A program made the translations under genes and the position numbers. Positions 1-9,276 of a DNA stretch of 64,000 nucleotides are shown here, piece after piece (the stretch's first letter is position 1; each line of letters begins with the position of its first letter). Under the pieces are notes generated by a model that saw only the letters and a list, made by a program, of their open reading frames with translations, was not told the origin of the DNA and did no database searches. The DNA comes from Duganella rivi (GTDB lineage: Bacteria; Pseudomonadota; Gammaproteobacteria; Burkholderiales; Burkholderiaceae_D): contig NZ_WWCK01000007.1 in assembly GCF_009857435.1 (NCBI RefSeq), positions 310,001 through 374,000 of the forward strand, read 5' to 3'.

Positions 1-358
1 TGCCCACCGGCTTGCCCGGCACCGCCCCGGTCGGGCCGGCGATGCCGGTGGTGGATACCGCGATGTGCGCATTGCTGGAACCGAGCGCGCCAGAAGCCAT
101 GGCCGCCGCTACTTCTTCCGACACGCTGCCCATCTGCGCGATCAGCGAGGGGGACACCTCCAGCATTTCGGTCTTGGAGGCATTCGAGTAGGTGACGAAG
201 CCGCAGTCGAACCAGCCGGTCGAGCCGGCGATTTCCGTGATGGCCTGCGCCACGCCGCCGCCCGTGCAGGACTCGGCCGTGGCCAGTATCAAGCCCTTGT
301 CTTGTAACGCTTTGCCGACTTGCGCGGCGAGATCGAGGATGGTGTCGCTGTTGCTCAT
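1..358 (-). CDS. CinA-family nicotinamide-nucleotide amidohydrolase (partial)
   Basis: Only the first 119 codons are present; the gene runs off the left edge of the window. The ATG lies at 358 on the minus strand. The translated N-terminus carries the family signature ESCTGG (residues 29-34) and TGIAGP (104-109), both typical of the CinA C-terminal (PncC) domain, which deamidates nicotinamide mononucleotide in pyridine nucleotide salvage. Because the domain begins almost at residue 1, this is the stand-alone amidohydrolase form and not the two-domain CinA. It is transcribed divergently from the GGDEF-EAL gene. The family is confident; the 3' end cannot be judged. Confidence 0.88.
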   Translation of the reverse strand, partial: MSNSDTILDLAAQVGKALQDKGLILATAESCTGGGVAQAITEIAGSTGWFDCGFVTYSNASKTEMLEVSPSLIAQMGSVSEEVAAAMASGALGSSNAHIAVSTTGIAGPTGAVPGKPVG

Positions 359-516
359 GGCTACTCCTTCTCTGGTCGTGGGGCTGGCTATCACTGTACC
401 ATGCACGCCGTAATCGATGCCAGTGGTGCACGGAAATTTGTTATAGTGGCAACCGTGCGCCACTCTTGGTACAGGCTGCTACAGTAACTGATGAGTTCGT
501 TTCTCCCGGAGGCGCA

Positions 517-3132
517 ATGATCAGTCCGACCGACATCTATCACGCCCGCATCTTGATCGTTGACGACCAGCCGGTCAACGTGGAATTGCTGGAATACCTG
601 CTCACTTCCACCGGCTACAAGGCCGTCAGCTCGACGACTGACCCGCGCGTGGTCGCCAGCCGCCACGCCGAGCAAGCCTTCGACCTGATCATCCTCGACC
701 TGCAAATGCCCGGCATGAGCGGCTTCGACGTGATGGACGCGCTCCAGCCGCTGGAGCCGGACGGCTGGCTGCCGGTGCTGGTAGTCACCGCCCAGCCCGA
801 CCACAAACTGCGCGCTTTCGAGTCCGGCGCGCGCGATTTCATCAGCAAGCCTTTCGATCCGATAGAGACGTTGACGCGCATCCGCAACATGCTGGAGATG
901 CGCTTGCTGCACAAGCGCGAGCGCAGCTACAACGCCCGCCTCGAACAAACCGTGCGCGAGCGAACCGCCGAATTGCAGCGCTTCCGCTCCGCCATGGACG
1001 CCACCGCCGACGCGATTTTCCTGCTCGATCCCGACAGCGCCGAGCTGGTCGACATCAACGACGGTGCCTGCCGCATGCTGGCCTATCCGCGTGGCGAGAT
1101 GCTGGGCCAGAGCGCCAGCCGCATCGGCCTCGGCACGCCGGACTCGCTGCGCAAGCAGGCCGAGCGGCTAGCCGCGTACGCGGTGGCGCTCGGGCAGGCG
1201 CGCTCGCCGGAACTGGCCGAGCTGGAGTTGATGCGCAGCGACCTGATCGCGGTGCCGGTCGAGCTGTACTGGCAGTTGCTGCAACGCCCCGGCCAGCCCT
1301 CGGTGCTGCTGGGCGTGGCGCGCGACATCAGCGAGCGCCGCCAGTCGGAAGAGCTGTTGCAGCGCATGGCCCATTACGACAGCCTGACCGGCCTGCCCAA
1401 CCGCACGCTGTTTTTCAAGACGCTGGCCGATTCCATCGCGCTGGCGCAGGACAAGGCGTGGCGCATCGCCGTGCTGTTCATCGGGCTCGATCGCTTCAAG
1501 GCCATCAACGATTCGCTCGGCACCGCGCGCGGCGACGACTTGCTGCGCCAGTTCAGTAACCGGCTGGTGCAGTGCGTGCGCATCCGCGACACCGCCGGCC
1601 GGCTCGGCGGCGACGAGTTCGCGCTGATCATGACCATGAACCGCGACCAGCAAGACGCCGTCAACGCCGCCAACGAGGTGCGCGACGCGCTGCGCCAGCC
1701 GTTTGAGCTGGATGGCCAGTTGGCCGTGCTCAGCGCCAGCATCGGCATCGCCATGTACCCGGACGACGCCACTGATCCCGAAACGCTGGTCAAGTATGCC
1801 GACACCGCGATGTCGCGCGCCAAGCAGGCCGGGCGCGACGGCTACCGTTTCTTCACCGCCGGCATGAATGTGCAAGTGCTGGCGCGCCTCGACATGGAAC
1901 TGGCGCTGCGCCGCGCGTTCGACAACCAGGAATTGCGCCTGCACTACCAGCCCAAGGTCAACCTGCATACCGGCGCGATTGCCGGCGTGGAGTCGCTGCT
2001 GCGCTGGCAGCGGCCGGGCTTCGGCCTGGTGTATCCGGCCGAGTTTGTGCCGGTGCTGGAAGACACCGGACTGGTGGTGCGCGTCGGTAACTGGATCATT
2101 GACGCCGCCTGCCGCCAGATCGCCGCCTGGCTGCAACAGGGCGTGGGGCCGGTGCGGGTGGCGGTCAACGTCGCCAGCCGCCAATTCGTCGAAGGCGACC
2201 TAGAGCAAGTGGTGCGCGAGGCGCTGTCGAACCACAAGGTGCCGCCAGAATTGCTGGAGCTGGAACTCACGGAAACCGCGCTGATGTCCAACGCCGACCG
2301 CACCATTACCGTGCTGAAGAATTTGAAAGCACTCGGCATCAAGGTGGCGATTGACGATTTCGGCACCGGCTATTCCTCGCTGGCCTACTTGCAGCGCTTC
2401 CCGATCGACAAGCTGAAAATCGACATCGCTTTCGTGCGCGAGATCACCACCAATCCCAACGACGCGGCAATTGCGATGGCCATCATCAGCATGGCGCACA
2501 GCCTCAAGTTGCAGGTGATCGCGGAAGGCGTGGAAACGCGCGCGCAACTCGAGTATTTACGCCGCAGCCGCTGCGATGAAATTCAAGGCTATTTCTTCAG
2601 CCGGCCATTGCCGCCGGACGAACTGGGCCAACTGGTGCAATCGGCCCGCAGCCTGCCGCCGGCGCCGGGCACGGCCAGCCATCCTGCGCAGACCTTGCTG
2701 ATCGTCGATGACGACGTGAATGTGCTGGCCTCGCTGCACCGGTTGTTCCGGCGCGACGGCTACCAGATCCTGACCGCCGCCACGCCGGTCGAAGCTTTCG
2801 AGCTGCTGGCGCTGCACGAAGTGCAAGTGGTGGTGTGCGACCAGCGCATGCCGGTGATGAGCGGCACCGAGTTTCTCAGCAAGGTCAAGGAGATGTACCC
2901 GCAGACCATCCGCATCATCCTGTCCGGCTACACCGGGCTGGAAGCGGTGCTGGACTCGATCAACCGCGGCGCGATCTACCGCTTCTACACCAAGCCGTGG
3001 GACGACACCCAGCTGCGCGACAACATCCGCCTGGCCTTCCACCATTACTGGCTGATGCACGGCAGCGGCAAGCTGGCCGGCGAGCCGGGCGAGGACGTCA
3101 CCGCGCTGCCGGCGCTTCAGGATGTGAAGTGA
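517..3132 (+). CDS. REC-PAS-GGDEF-EAL-REC c-di-GMP signalling protein
   Basis: An 871-residue cytoplasmic protein with no membrane segment. Domains in order: receiver (about 9-125, phospho-Asp in LDLQMPG), PAS (about 150-270), GGDEF (about 290-450, with an intact GGDEF in RLGGDEFAL), EAL (about 465-715) and a second receiver (about 730-850, Asp in VCDQRMP, lysine in YTKPWD). The EAL signature reads ESL in GVESLLRW, but the other catalytic stretches (ELTETAL, DDFGTGYSS, IAEGVET) are present, so phosphodiesterase activity is plausible. The ATG at 517 was chosen over an upstream in-frame start because GGAGG sits four bases before it. The 3' end overlaps the convergent thiL by 16 bases. Which phospho-donors feed the two receivers cannot be seen. 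Confidence 0.9.
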   Translation: MISPTDIYHARILIVDDQPVNVELLEYLLTSTGYKAVSSTTDPRVVASRHAEQAFDLIILDLQMPGMSGFDVMDALQPLEPDGWLPVLVVTAQPDHKLRAFESGARDFISKPFDPIETLTRIRNMLEMRLLHKRERSYNARLEQTVRERTAELQRFRSAMDATADAIFLLDPDSAELVDINDGACRMLAYPRGEMLGQSASRIGLGTPDSLRKQAERLAAYAVALGQARSPELAELELMRSDLIAVPVELYWQLLQRPGQPSVLLGVARDISERRQSEELLQRMAHYDSLTGLPNRTLFFKTLADSIALAQDKAWRIAVLFIGLDRFKAINDSLGTARGDDLLRQFSNRLVQCVRIRDTAGRLGGDEFALIMTMNRDQQDAVNAANEVRDALRQPFELDGQLAVLSASIGIAMYPDDATDPETLVKYADTAMSRAKQAGRDGYRFFTAGMNVQVLARLDMELALRRAFDNQELRLHYQPKVNLHTGAIAGVESLLRWQRPGFGLVYPAEFVPVLEDTGLVVRVGNWIIDAACRQIAAWLQQGVGPVRVAVNVASRQFVEGDLEQVVREALSNHKVPPELLELELTETALMSNADRTITVLKNLKALGIKVAIDDFGTGYSSLAYLQRFPIDKLKIDIAFVREITTNPNDAAIAMAIISMAHSLKLQVIAEGVETRAQLEYLRRSRCDEIQGYFFSRPLPPDELGQLVQSARSLPPAPGTASHPAQTLLIVDDDVNVLASLHRLFRRDGYQILTAATPVEAFELLALHEVQVVVCDQRMPVMSGTEFLSKVKEMYPQTIRIILSGYTGLEAVLDSINRGAIYRFYTKPWDDTQLRDNIRLAFHHYWLMHGSGKLAGEPGEDVTALPALQDVK

Positions 3133-4091
3133 TCGAAGCTGGAGAGCTTGAGATCGAGCGCAGCACCGTTGGCATCAATCAGGCGTAAGCCGCTTTCCGC
3201 GGTGATGCTGCCGACGCGCGTGACCTGCGTGCCCACGCTGTCTGCCACTGCCAGGATCGCTTCGCGCGATGCAATCGGCGCGGTAAAGCACAACTCGTAA
3301 TCATCGCCACCGGCGGCCGTGTAGGCGCGGCGCAGGCCGATGCCTTGCGTGGCGAGGACGTCGCCGGCCGGCAGTGCATCCACGTTCAGCGTGGCGCCGA
3401 CTTTGGATAATTTCAAAATGTGGCCGAGGTCGCCAATCAAGCCATCCGAGATATCGATGGCTGCGTGGGCGAGGCCTTGCTCGGCCAGCAGCACGCCCAA
3501 TTCCACGCGTGGCGTCGGCGTGTGCATGCGCACGGCGGCGGCGCGCTGGTCTGCCGCTTCCAGCGGCTGCGGCAGCTCCAGGCGATAACCAGCCAACGCC
3601 AGGCGCGCATCGCCTAGCGTGCCGGAAATCCAGATGTCATCGCCGGCTCGCGCGGCACTGCGCCGCAGCGCCTGGCCCGGACGCAGTTCGCCAAACACGG
3701 TGATGCAGATGTTGAGCGGCCCCTTGGTGGTATCGCCGCCGATCAGTTCGATGTTGAAGGCGTCGGCCAGCGCAAACAGGCCTTGCGAAAAGCCTTGCAG
3801 CCACGCGCGGTTGGCTTCCGGCAGCGCCAGCGCCAGCGTGAAGCCGACCGGGCGCGCGCCCATGGCGGCAAGGTCGGACAAGTTAACGGCTAACGCCTTG
3901 TGGCCCAGCCGCAGCGGGTCTTCCCCGGCGAAGAAGTGGCGGCCTTCCACCAGCATGTCGGAGGAAATAGCGGTCTGCATGCCGGGCGTGGGCGCGATCA
4001 GGGCGCAATCGTCCCCGATGCCGAGCGCAGCGCGCGTGGCGTGGTGGGGACGCTGGAAATATTCTTTGATGAGGTCGAATTCGGAGAGCAT
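3117..4091 (-). CDS. thiL: Thiamine-monophosphate kinase
   Basis: A 324-residue ThiL, the usual length. It phosphorylates thiamine monophosphate to thiamine pyrophosphate with ATP, the last step of cofactor synthesis. Family landmarks are the metal- and nucleotide-binding GDDCA near residue 27, SSDMLVEGRHF near 45, the conserved NLSDLAAMGA segment near 70, DISDGL near 215 and GGDDYEL near 262. The start is ATG at 4091. It follows the small hypothetical gene on the same strand after 15 bases, suggesting co-transcription, and converges on the GGDEF-EAL gene with a 16-base overlap. No TPP riboswitch was recognised upstream. Confidence 0.95.
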   Translation of the reverse strand: MLSEFDLIKEYFQRPHHATRAALGIGDDCALIAPTPGMQTAISSDMLVEGRHFFAGEDPLRLGHKALAVNLSDLAAMGARPVGFTLALALPEANRAWLQGFSQGLFALADAFNIELIGGDTTKGPLNICITVFGELRPGQALRRSAARAGDDIWISGTLGDARLALAGYRLELPQPLEAADQRAAAVRMHTPTPRVELGVLLAEQGLAHAAIDISDGLIGDLGHILKLSKVGATLNVDALPAGDVLATQGIGLRRAYTAAGGDDYELCFTAPIASREAILAVADSVGTQVTRVGSITAESGLRLIDANGAALDLKLSSFDHFTS

Positions 4092-4106
4092 GGCGGTATT
4101 GTACCG

Positions 4107-4508
4107 CTACGGCTCCAGCCGCTTTTGCAGGTTTTCCATGCCGATCGCCGGCAGTGACTCGTCGGACAGGAATAGCCAGTCGTGATTGGCCAGTCGCACC
4201 GCCACGCCATTGACGTGGAAGCGGCTCAGCAAGTTCGGCGTGAAGAACAGCTGCGGCCCGGCCTCGTAAGTGGCGCCGGCCAGCACGATGTAGAGCTTGC
4301 TGGCGCCGGCCTCGATGGTGGCGGCATCCAGGGTCAGTTGATCGAGCTTGCCTTGGCCAGTATGAATCAGCCCGCCCAGCGAGCGGGTGTAGACGAACGC
4401 CAGTTGCTGGCCGTTTTCCTGCCAGTGCAGCAGCTGTTGCCACGCCGCGCCCTGGGACGAGGCGCCGGCCGGTTCGGGCAATCGCTTGGAAACAATCAGG
4501 GCGGACAT
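4107..4508 (-). CDS. Hypothetical protein upstream of thiL
   Basis: A 133-residue protein I do not recognise. It has no signal peptide, membrane helix or known motif; the sequence looks like a compact alpha/beta domain with alternating hydrophobic stretches (KLYIVLAGATYEAG, LFFTPNLLSRFHVNG). The ATG at 4508 is well supported by AAGGAGA seven bases upstream. It lies 15 bases before thiL on the same strand and probably shares its transcript. Nothing in the sequence links it directly to thiamine metabolism. Confidence 0.75.
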   Translation of the reverse strand: MSALIVSKRLPEPAGASSQGAAWQQLLHWQENGQQLAFVYTRSLGGLIHTGQGKLDQLTLDAATIEAGASKLYIVLAGATYEAGPQLFFTPNLLSRFHVNGVAVRLANHDWLFLSDESLPAIGMENLQKRLEP

Positions 4509-4818
4509 GGACTTCTCCTTTGAACGGCTGATTCTTTTAGCTTAGCCGAATTGCAGACTGCTACGGTTCACATGGTGAAAAATCAGTAATTTCAATCAAA
4601 TTTCATCAATCGATAGTAAAACGCAATTAGATCGGAAAATTGATTATGTTGTGCCTATCCATGGGGTATTGCCGCAAAAATTCGGCTAACGTCCGGGATG
4701 CTCATAAAAAATGCTGATAACGCTGCTTGCCGTTGGTGAAAATACCTACTAAATGGCAAGAACTGGTCTGATAAAATCATAGGCCTTCGATCGCAAAAAT
4801 ATGGGAAGGCTGTAAAGC
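4509..4818. other. Intergenic region between the divergent thiL unit and maeB
   Basis: This 310-base gap is clearly more AT-rich than its flanks and should hold promoters for both divergent units. TAAAAT at 4772-4777, within TGATAAAAT, resembles an extended -10 for maeB, but no convincing -35 sits at the correct distance. No small gene with a good ribosome site was found on either strand. Confidence 0.4.
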
Positions 4819-7137
4819 ATGGATTCGTCACCTGAGAAAAAAGAAGCAATTCGTCAACAATTACGCGCTTCGGCGCTGGAATACCACGAGTTTCCGACAC
4901 CAGGCAAAATCAGCGTTACGCCGACCAAGCAACTGACCAACCAGCGCGACCTGGCGCTGGCGTACTCCCCGGGCGTGGCAGCGCCATGCGAAGAAATCGT
5001 CATCGACCCGGCCAACGCCTATAAATACACGGCGCGCGGCAACCTGGTGGCGGTGATCACCAACGGCACCGCCGTGCTGGGTCTGGGCAATATCGGCCCG
5101 CTGGCGGCCAAGCCGGTAATGGAAGGCAAGGGCGTACTGTTCAAGAAATTCGCCGGCATCGATGTGTTCGACATCGAAATCAACGAGCAGGATCCAGACA
5201 AGCTGGTGGAAGTGATCGCCGCGCTGGAACCGACCTTCGGTGGCATCAACCTGGAAGACATCAAGGCGCCGGAATGCTTCACCATCGAGCGCAAGCTGCG
5301 CGAGCGCATGAAGATTCCAGTCTTCCACGACGACCAGCACGGCACCGCGATCATCGTGGGCGCGGCCATCCTGAACGGCATCTCGCTGGTCGGCAAAGAC
5401 ATCAAGAAATGCAAGCTGGTGGTCTCCGGCGCCGGCGCGGCAGCGCTGGCCTGCCTGGATCTGATCGTCGACCTCGGCTTCCCGCTGGAAAACATCTACG
5501 TAACCGACCTGGCCGGCGTGGTCTACAAGGGCCGCACCGAGCTGATGGACCCGGACAAGGAACGCTTCGCCCGCGAAACCGACGCCCGCACCCTGGCCGA
5601 GGTGATCCCGGACGCTGACATCTTCCTCGGCGTATCGGCCGGCGGCGTGCTGAAGCAAGACATGGTGAAAGCCATGGCGCCTAACCCGATCATCCTGGCG
5701 CTGGCCAATCCGAACCCGGAAATCCTGCCGGAAGAGGTCAAGGCCGTGCGCGGCGACGCCATCATGTGCACCGGCCGCTCGGACTACCCGAACCAGGTCA
5801 ACAACGTGCTGTGCTTCCCGTACATCTTCCGCGGTGCGCTCGATTGCGGCGCCACCACCATCACCCGCGAGATGGAAATCGCCGTGGTGCACGCGATTGC
5901 CGAGCTGGCGCACGCCGAGCAGTCGGACATCGTGGCCACCACCTACGGCTTCACCAACCTGTCGTTCGGCCCGGACTACCTGATCCCGATGCCGTTCGAT
6001 CCTCGCCTGCTGACCAAGATCGCGCCGGCCGTGGCCAAGGCTGCCGAAGATTCCGGCGTGGCGACCCGTCCGATCAAGGATCTGCAAGCCTACGAAGAAA
6101 GCCTGCAACAGTTCGTCTACCGCTCGGGCACCTTCATGAAGCCGCTGTTCGCGGTGGCCAAGAAAGCACCGCTGGACTACAAGCGCATCGTCTACGCCGA
6201 GGGCGAAGAAGAACGCGTGCTGCGCGCGGTGCAAGTGGTGGTTGATGAAAAACTGGCACGCCCGATCCTGGTCGGCCGTCCGGCTGTGCTGGAATCGCGC
6301 ATCACCAAATTTGGCCTGCGCCTGAAGCAGGGCGTCGACTTCGACGTCATCAATCCAGACCACGACGAGCGCTATCGCGACTACTGGCAAGCCTACTACG
6401 AGCTGACCGCGCGCAAGGGCGTGACGCAAGAGTACGCCAAGCTGGAAATGCGCCGCCGCCATAGCCTGATCGGCGCCATGATGATCAAGAAGGGCGATGC
6501 GGACGGCATGATCTGCGGCACCTTCGGCACCACCCAGCTGCACCTGCACTACATCGACCAGGTGCTGGGCCGCCGCGAAGGCGCATGCGTGTACGCCGCC
6601 ATGAACGTGCTGGTGCTGCCGCAGCGCCAGCTGGTGATGGTCGACACCCACGTCAACGAAAACCCGGACGCCAACGAACTGGCCGCGATCACTGTCATGG
6701 CTGCGGAAGAAATGCGCCGCTTCGGCCTGTCGCCGCGCGCCGCGCTGCTGTCGCACTCCAACTTCGGTTCGTCGGACAGCGCCTCGGCGCTGAAGATGCG
6801 CGCCGCGCTGGAACTGGTCAAGCAGCGCGACCCGTCGCTGGAAGTGGACGGCGAGATGCACGGCGACACCGCGCTGGACTCGAAACTGCGCAACCAGATC
6901 ATGCCGGGTTCGACCCTGACCGGCGACGCCAACCTGCTGGTGATGCCGAACATCGAATCGGCCAACATCGCCTACAACCTGGTGAAAACGGCGGCCGGCA
7001 ACGGCATCGCGGTCGGCCCGATCCTGCTCGGCTGCGCCAAGCCGGTGCACATCCTGACGCCGTCGGCCACCGTGCGCCGCATCGTCAACATGACCGCGCT
7101 GTGCGTGGTCGACGCCGTCGCCCAGCGCAAGGCTTAA
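4819..7137 (+). CDS. maeB: NADP-dependent malic enzyme (malic enzyme-phosphotransacetylase-like fusion)
   Basis: A 772-residue two-domain enzyme that decarboxylates malate to pyruvate and yields NADPH. Residues about 20-430 form the malic enzyme part, with the family segments YSPGVAAPC, FHDDQHGTA and the Rossmann-type VVSGAGAAALAC. Residues about 440-765 form the C-terminal phosphotransacetylase-like domain (YAEGEEERVLRA, GDANLLVMPN), which in MaeB proteins is regulatory (acetyl-CoA response) and not catalytic. Length and order match E. coli MaeB. The start at ATG 4819 follows GGAAGG. It stands alone and ends at a strong terminator. Confidence 0.96.
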   Translation: MDSSPEKKEAIRQQLRASALEYHEFPTPGKISVTPTKQLTNQRDLALAYSPGVAAPCEEIVIDPANAYKYTARGNLVAVITNGTAVLGLGNIGPLAAKPVMEGKGVLFKKFAGIDVFDIEINEQDPDKLVEVIAALEPTFGGINLEDIKAPECFTIERKLRERMKIPVFHDDQHGTAIIVGAAILNGISLVGKDIKKCKLVVSGAGAAALACLDLIVDLGFPLENIYVTDLAGVVYKGRTELMDPDKERFARETDARTLAEVIPDADIFLGVSAGGVLKQDMVKAMAPNPIILALANPNPEILPEEVKAVRGDAIMCTGRSDYPNQVNNVLCFPYIFRGALDCGATTITREMEIAVVHAIAELAHAEQSDIVATTYGFTNLSFGPDYLIPMPFDPRLLTKIAPAVAKAAEDSGVATRPIKDLQAYEESLQQFVYRSGTFMKPLFAVAKKAPLDYKRIVYAEGEEERVLRAVQVVVDEKLARPILVGRPAVLESRITKFGLRLKQGVDFDVINPDHDERYRDYWQAYYELTARKGVTQEYAKLEMRRRHSLIGAMMIKKGDADGMICGTFGTTQLHLHYIDQVLGRREGACVYAAMNVLVLPQRQLVMVDTHVNENPDANELAAITVMAAEEMRRFGLSPRAALLSHSNFGSSDSASALKMRAALELVKQRDPSLEVDGEMHGDTALDSKLRNQIMPGSTLTGDANLLVMPNIESANIAYNLVKTAAGNGIAVGPILLGCAKPVHILTPSATVRRIVNMTALCVVDAVAQRKA

Positions 7138-7151
7138 GCTAGTTTCAGAGG

Positions 7152-7188
7152 GCCGGTTGCCGCCTTTCGGTGGGTAACCGGCTTTTTT
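7152..7188 (+). terminator. Rho-independent terminator of maeB
   Basis: Arms GCCGGTT and AACCGGC pair around a partly paired middle and are followed directly by six T residues. It begins 15 bases after the maeB stop codon and separates maeB from the rhamnose cluster. Confidence 0.9.
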
Positions 7189-7312
7189 ATTTCCCCTGTA
7201 ACAAGATGTAAGTGATGTAAAACGAGGGTTTTCGTTAGAAATGCTCATGTAGCGCTCTGTTACAATATCGGGCTACGTATAGATTACCCACGATTTGGAC
7301 TTGTCATTCACC

Positions 7313-8356
7313 ATGCAGAACACAAAAAAAGCCCTGGTTACGGGCATTACCGGCCAAGACGGCGCCTACCTGGCAGAACTGCTGCTGGAAAAAGGCTATG
7401 AAGTCACCGGCACCTACCGCCGTACCAGCTCGGTCAATTTCTGGCGCATCGAGGAACTGGGCATCCAGTCGCATCCGAACCTGAAACTGGTCGAGTACGA
7501 CCTGACCGACCTCAGCTCCAGCATCCGACTGATCCAGACCGCGCAGCCGGACGAGGTGTACAACCTGGCCGCGCAGAGCTTTGTCGGCGTGTCGTTCGAG
7601 CAGCCGGTCACCACTGCGGAGATCACCGGCGTCGGCCCTGTGAACCTGTTGGAAGCGATCCGTATCGTGAATCCGAAGATCCGCTTCTACCAAGCGTCGA
7701 CCTCGGAAATGTTCGGCAAGGTGCAAGCCGTGCCGCAGAAAGAAGATACGCCGTTCTACCCGCGCAGCCCGTACGGCGTGGCCAAGCTGTATGCCCACTG
7801 GATGACCGTGAACTACCGCGAGTCCTACGGCATCTTCGGCTCGTCCGGCATTCTGTTCAACCACGAGTCGCCACTGCGCGGCCGCGAGTTCGTCACCCGC
7901 AAGATCACCGACTCGGTCGCCAAGATCCACCTCGGCAAGCTGGACGTGCTGGAACTCGGCAACCTCGACGCCAAGCGCGACTGGGGCTTTGCCAAGGAAT
8001 ACGTGGAAGGCATGTGGCGCATTCTGCAAGCCGACCAGCCGGACACCTACGTGCTGGCCACCAACCGTACCGAAACCGTGCGCGACTTCGTCAGCATGGC
8101 CTTCAAGGCCGTTGATGTCTCGCTGGAGTGGAGCGGTTCGGCCGACAACGAAATCGGCACCTGCAAGAAAACCGGTAAAGTACTGGTGCGCGTCAATCCG
8201 AAGTTCTACCGCCCTGCGGAAGTGGAACTGCTGATCGGCGACCCGGCCAAGGCCACCAAGGAATTGGGCTGGAAGCCTTCGACCACGCTGGAACAACTGT
8301 GCCAGATGATGGTGGAAGCTGACCTGCGCCGCAATAAAGCCGGCTTCTCGTTCTAA
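7313..8356 (+). CDS. gmd: GDP-mannose 4,6-dehydratase
   Basis: A 347-residue extended short-chain dehydrogenase that converts GDP-mannose to GDP-4-keto-6-deoxymannose. The NADP-binding GITGQDGAYL lies at about 12-21, and the catalytic YxxxK is in SPYGVAK with the upstream STSEMFG serine/threonine. ATG 7313 is chosen; a TTG 18 bases earlier is also in frame and neither has a strong ribosome site. It is the first gene of a four-gene unit with rmd and two glycosyltransferases. TACAAT at 7261-7266 could be a -10 element, without a clear -35. Confidence 0.95.
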   Translation: MQNTKKALVTGITGQDGAYLAELLLEKGYEVTGTYRRTSSVNFWRIEELGIQSHPNLKLVEYDLTDLSSSIRLIQTAQPDEVYNLAAQSFVGVSFEQPVTTAEITGVGPVNLLEAIRIVNPKIRFYQASTSEMFGKVQAVPQKEDTPFYPRSPYGVAKLYAHWMTVNYRESYGIFGSSGILFNHESPLRGREFVTRKITDSVAKIHLGKLDVLELGNLDAKRDWGFAKEYVEGMWRILQADQPDTYVLATNRTETVRDFVSMAFKAVDVSLEWSGSADNEIGTCKKTGKVLVRVNPKFYRPAEVELLIGDPAKATKELGWKPSTTLEQLCQMMVEADLRRNKAGFSF

Positions 8357-8370
8357 TCCAAGGAGACCTT

Positions 8371-9276
8371 ATGGCTGCTGAAGGTGCGGGCAAACGCGCC
8401 CTGATTACCGGTTTGTCCGGCTTCACCGGCCACTACGTCGCGCAGGAATTGCGCGACGCAGGCTATGAGGTCTTCGGCACCATCACGCCCGGCCACGCGC
8501 CGGGCGCGAACGAATACGCAGTTGACCTGAATGACCGCGCCGGCCTTGCCGCCGTGGTGCAGGAAGTGCAGCCCGACGTGGTGGCCCACCTTGCGGCCAT
8601 CGCCTTCGTGGCGCACGGCGACGTCGATCAAATCTATCGCGTCAATGTGGTCGGCACCCGCAATCTGCTGGAAGCGCTGGCCGCACTGGCGAAGAAGCCG
8701 TCGGCCGTGCTGTTGGCCTCCAGCGCCAATATCTACGGTAACAGCGACGCCGGCGTGATCGGCGAAGAGGTGCCGCCAGCACCGGCCAACGATTACGCGG
8801 TCAGCAAGCTGTCCATGGAATACATGGCGCGCCTGTGGCAGGACAAGCTGCCGCTGATTATCGTCCGTCCTTTCAACTACACCGGCGTCGGCCAGCACGA
8901 GAATTTTCTGCTGCCGAAAATCGTCTCGCATTTCCGCCGCAAGGCTGCCGATATTGAACTCGGCAATCTGCATGTGTGGCGCGATTTTTCCGACGTGCGC
9001 ATGGTCGCAGCCAGCTACCGCAAGCTGCTGGCCGCTCCTGCTGCCATTGGAGGCGCCTTCAACATCTGCTCCGGCCACGCCTACTCGCTGGGCGAGGCGC
9101 TGGACATGATGGCCGATATCGCCGGCTACAAGATCAACGTCCACGTTAATCCTGCTTTCGTGCGCGCCAATGAAGTGGTGCGCCTGGTGGGCAGCAACCG
9201 CCGTCTGGTGGCGGCGACCGGCCCGCTGTCGGTGGTGCCGTTGGCCGACACCCTGCGCTGGATGTATTCAGCGTGA
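8371..9276 (+). CDS. rmd: GDP-6-deoxy-D-mannose reductase (GDP-4-keto-6-deoxymannose reductase)
   Basis: A 301-residue extended SDR protein that would reduce the Gmd product to GDP-D-rhamnose. It has the glycine-rich GLSGFTGHYVA near residue 13 and the YxxxK site in DYAVSK with SSANIYG before it. The start ATG is preceded by AAGGAGA, 14 bases after the gmd stop. Its end overlaps the next GTG start by four bases, so translation is coupled. An alternative product is GDP-fucose or another 6-deoxyhexose, but the short Rmd-like length and lack of a fucose-synthase-type epimerase favour D-rhamnose. Confidence 0.85.
   Translation: MAAEGAGKRALITGLSGFTGHYVAQELRDAGYEVFGTITPGHAPGANEYAVDLNDRAGLAAVVQEVQPDVVAHLAAIAFVAHGDVDQIYRVNVVGTRNLLEALAALAKKPSAVLLASSANIYGNSDAGVIGEEVPPAPANDYAVSKLSMEYMARLWQDKLPLIIVRPFNYTGVGQHENFLLPKIVSHFRRKAADIELGNLHVWRDFSDVRMVAASYRKLLAAPAAIGGAFNICSGHAYSLGEALDMMADIAGYKINVHVNPAFVRANEVVRLVGSNRRLVAATGPLSVVPLADTLRWMYSA

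Noticed and set aside
4655..4900. 81-codon minus-strand frame across the maeB promoter region
   Set aside because: Overlaps the maeB start, has no ribosome site and no recognisable motif.
4861..7248. 795-codon open frame on the minus strand opposite maeB
   Set aside because: Mirror frame of a GC-rich gene: His/Val/Gln-rich composition, no domain, no ribosome site, and maeB is certain.
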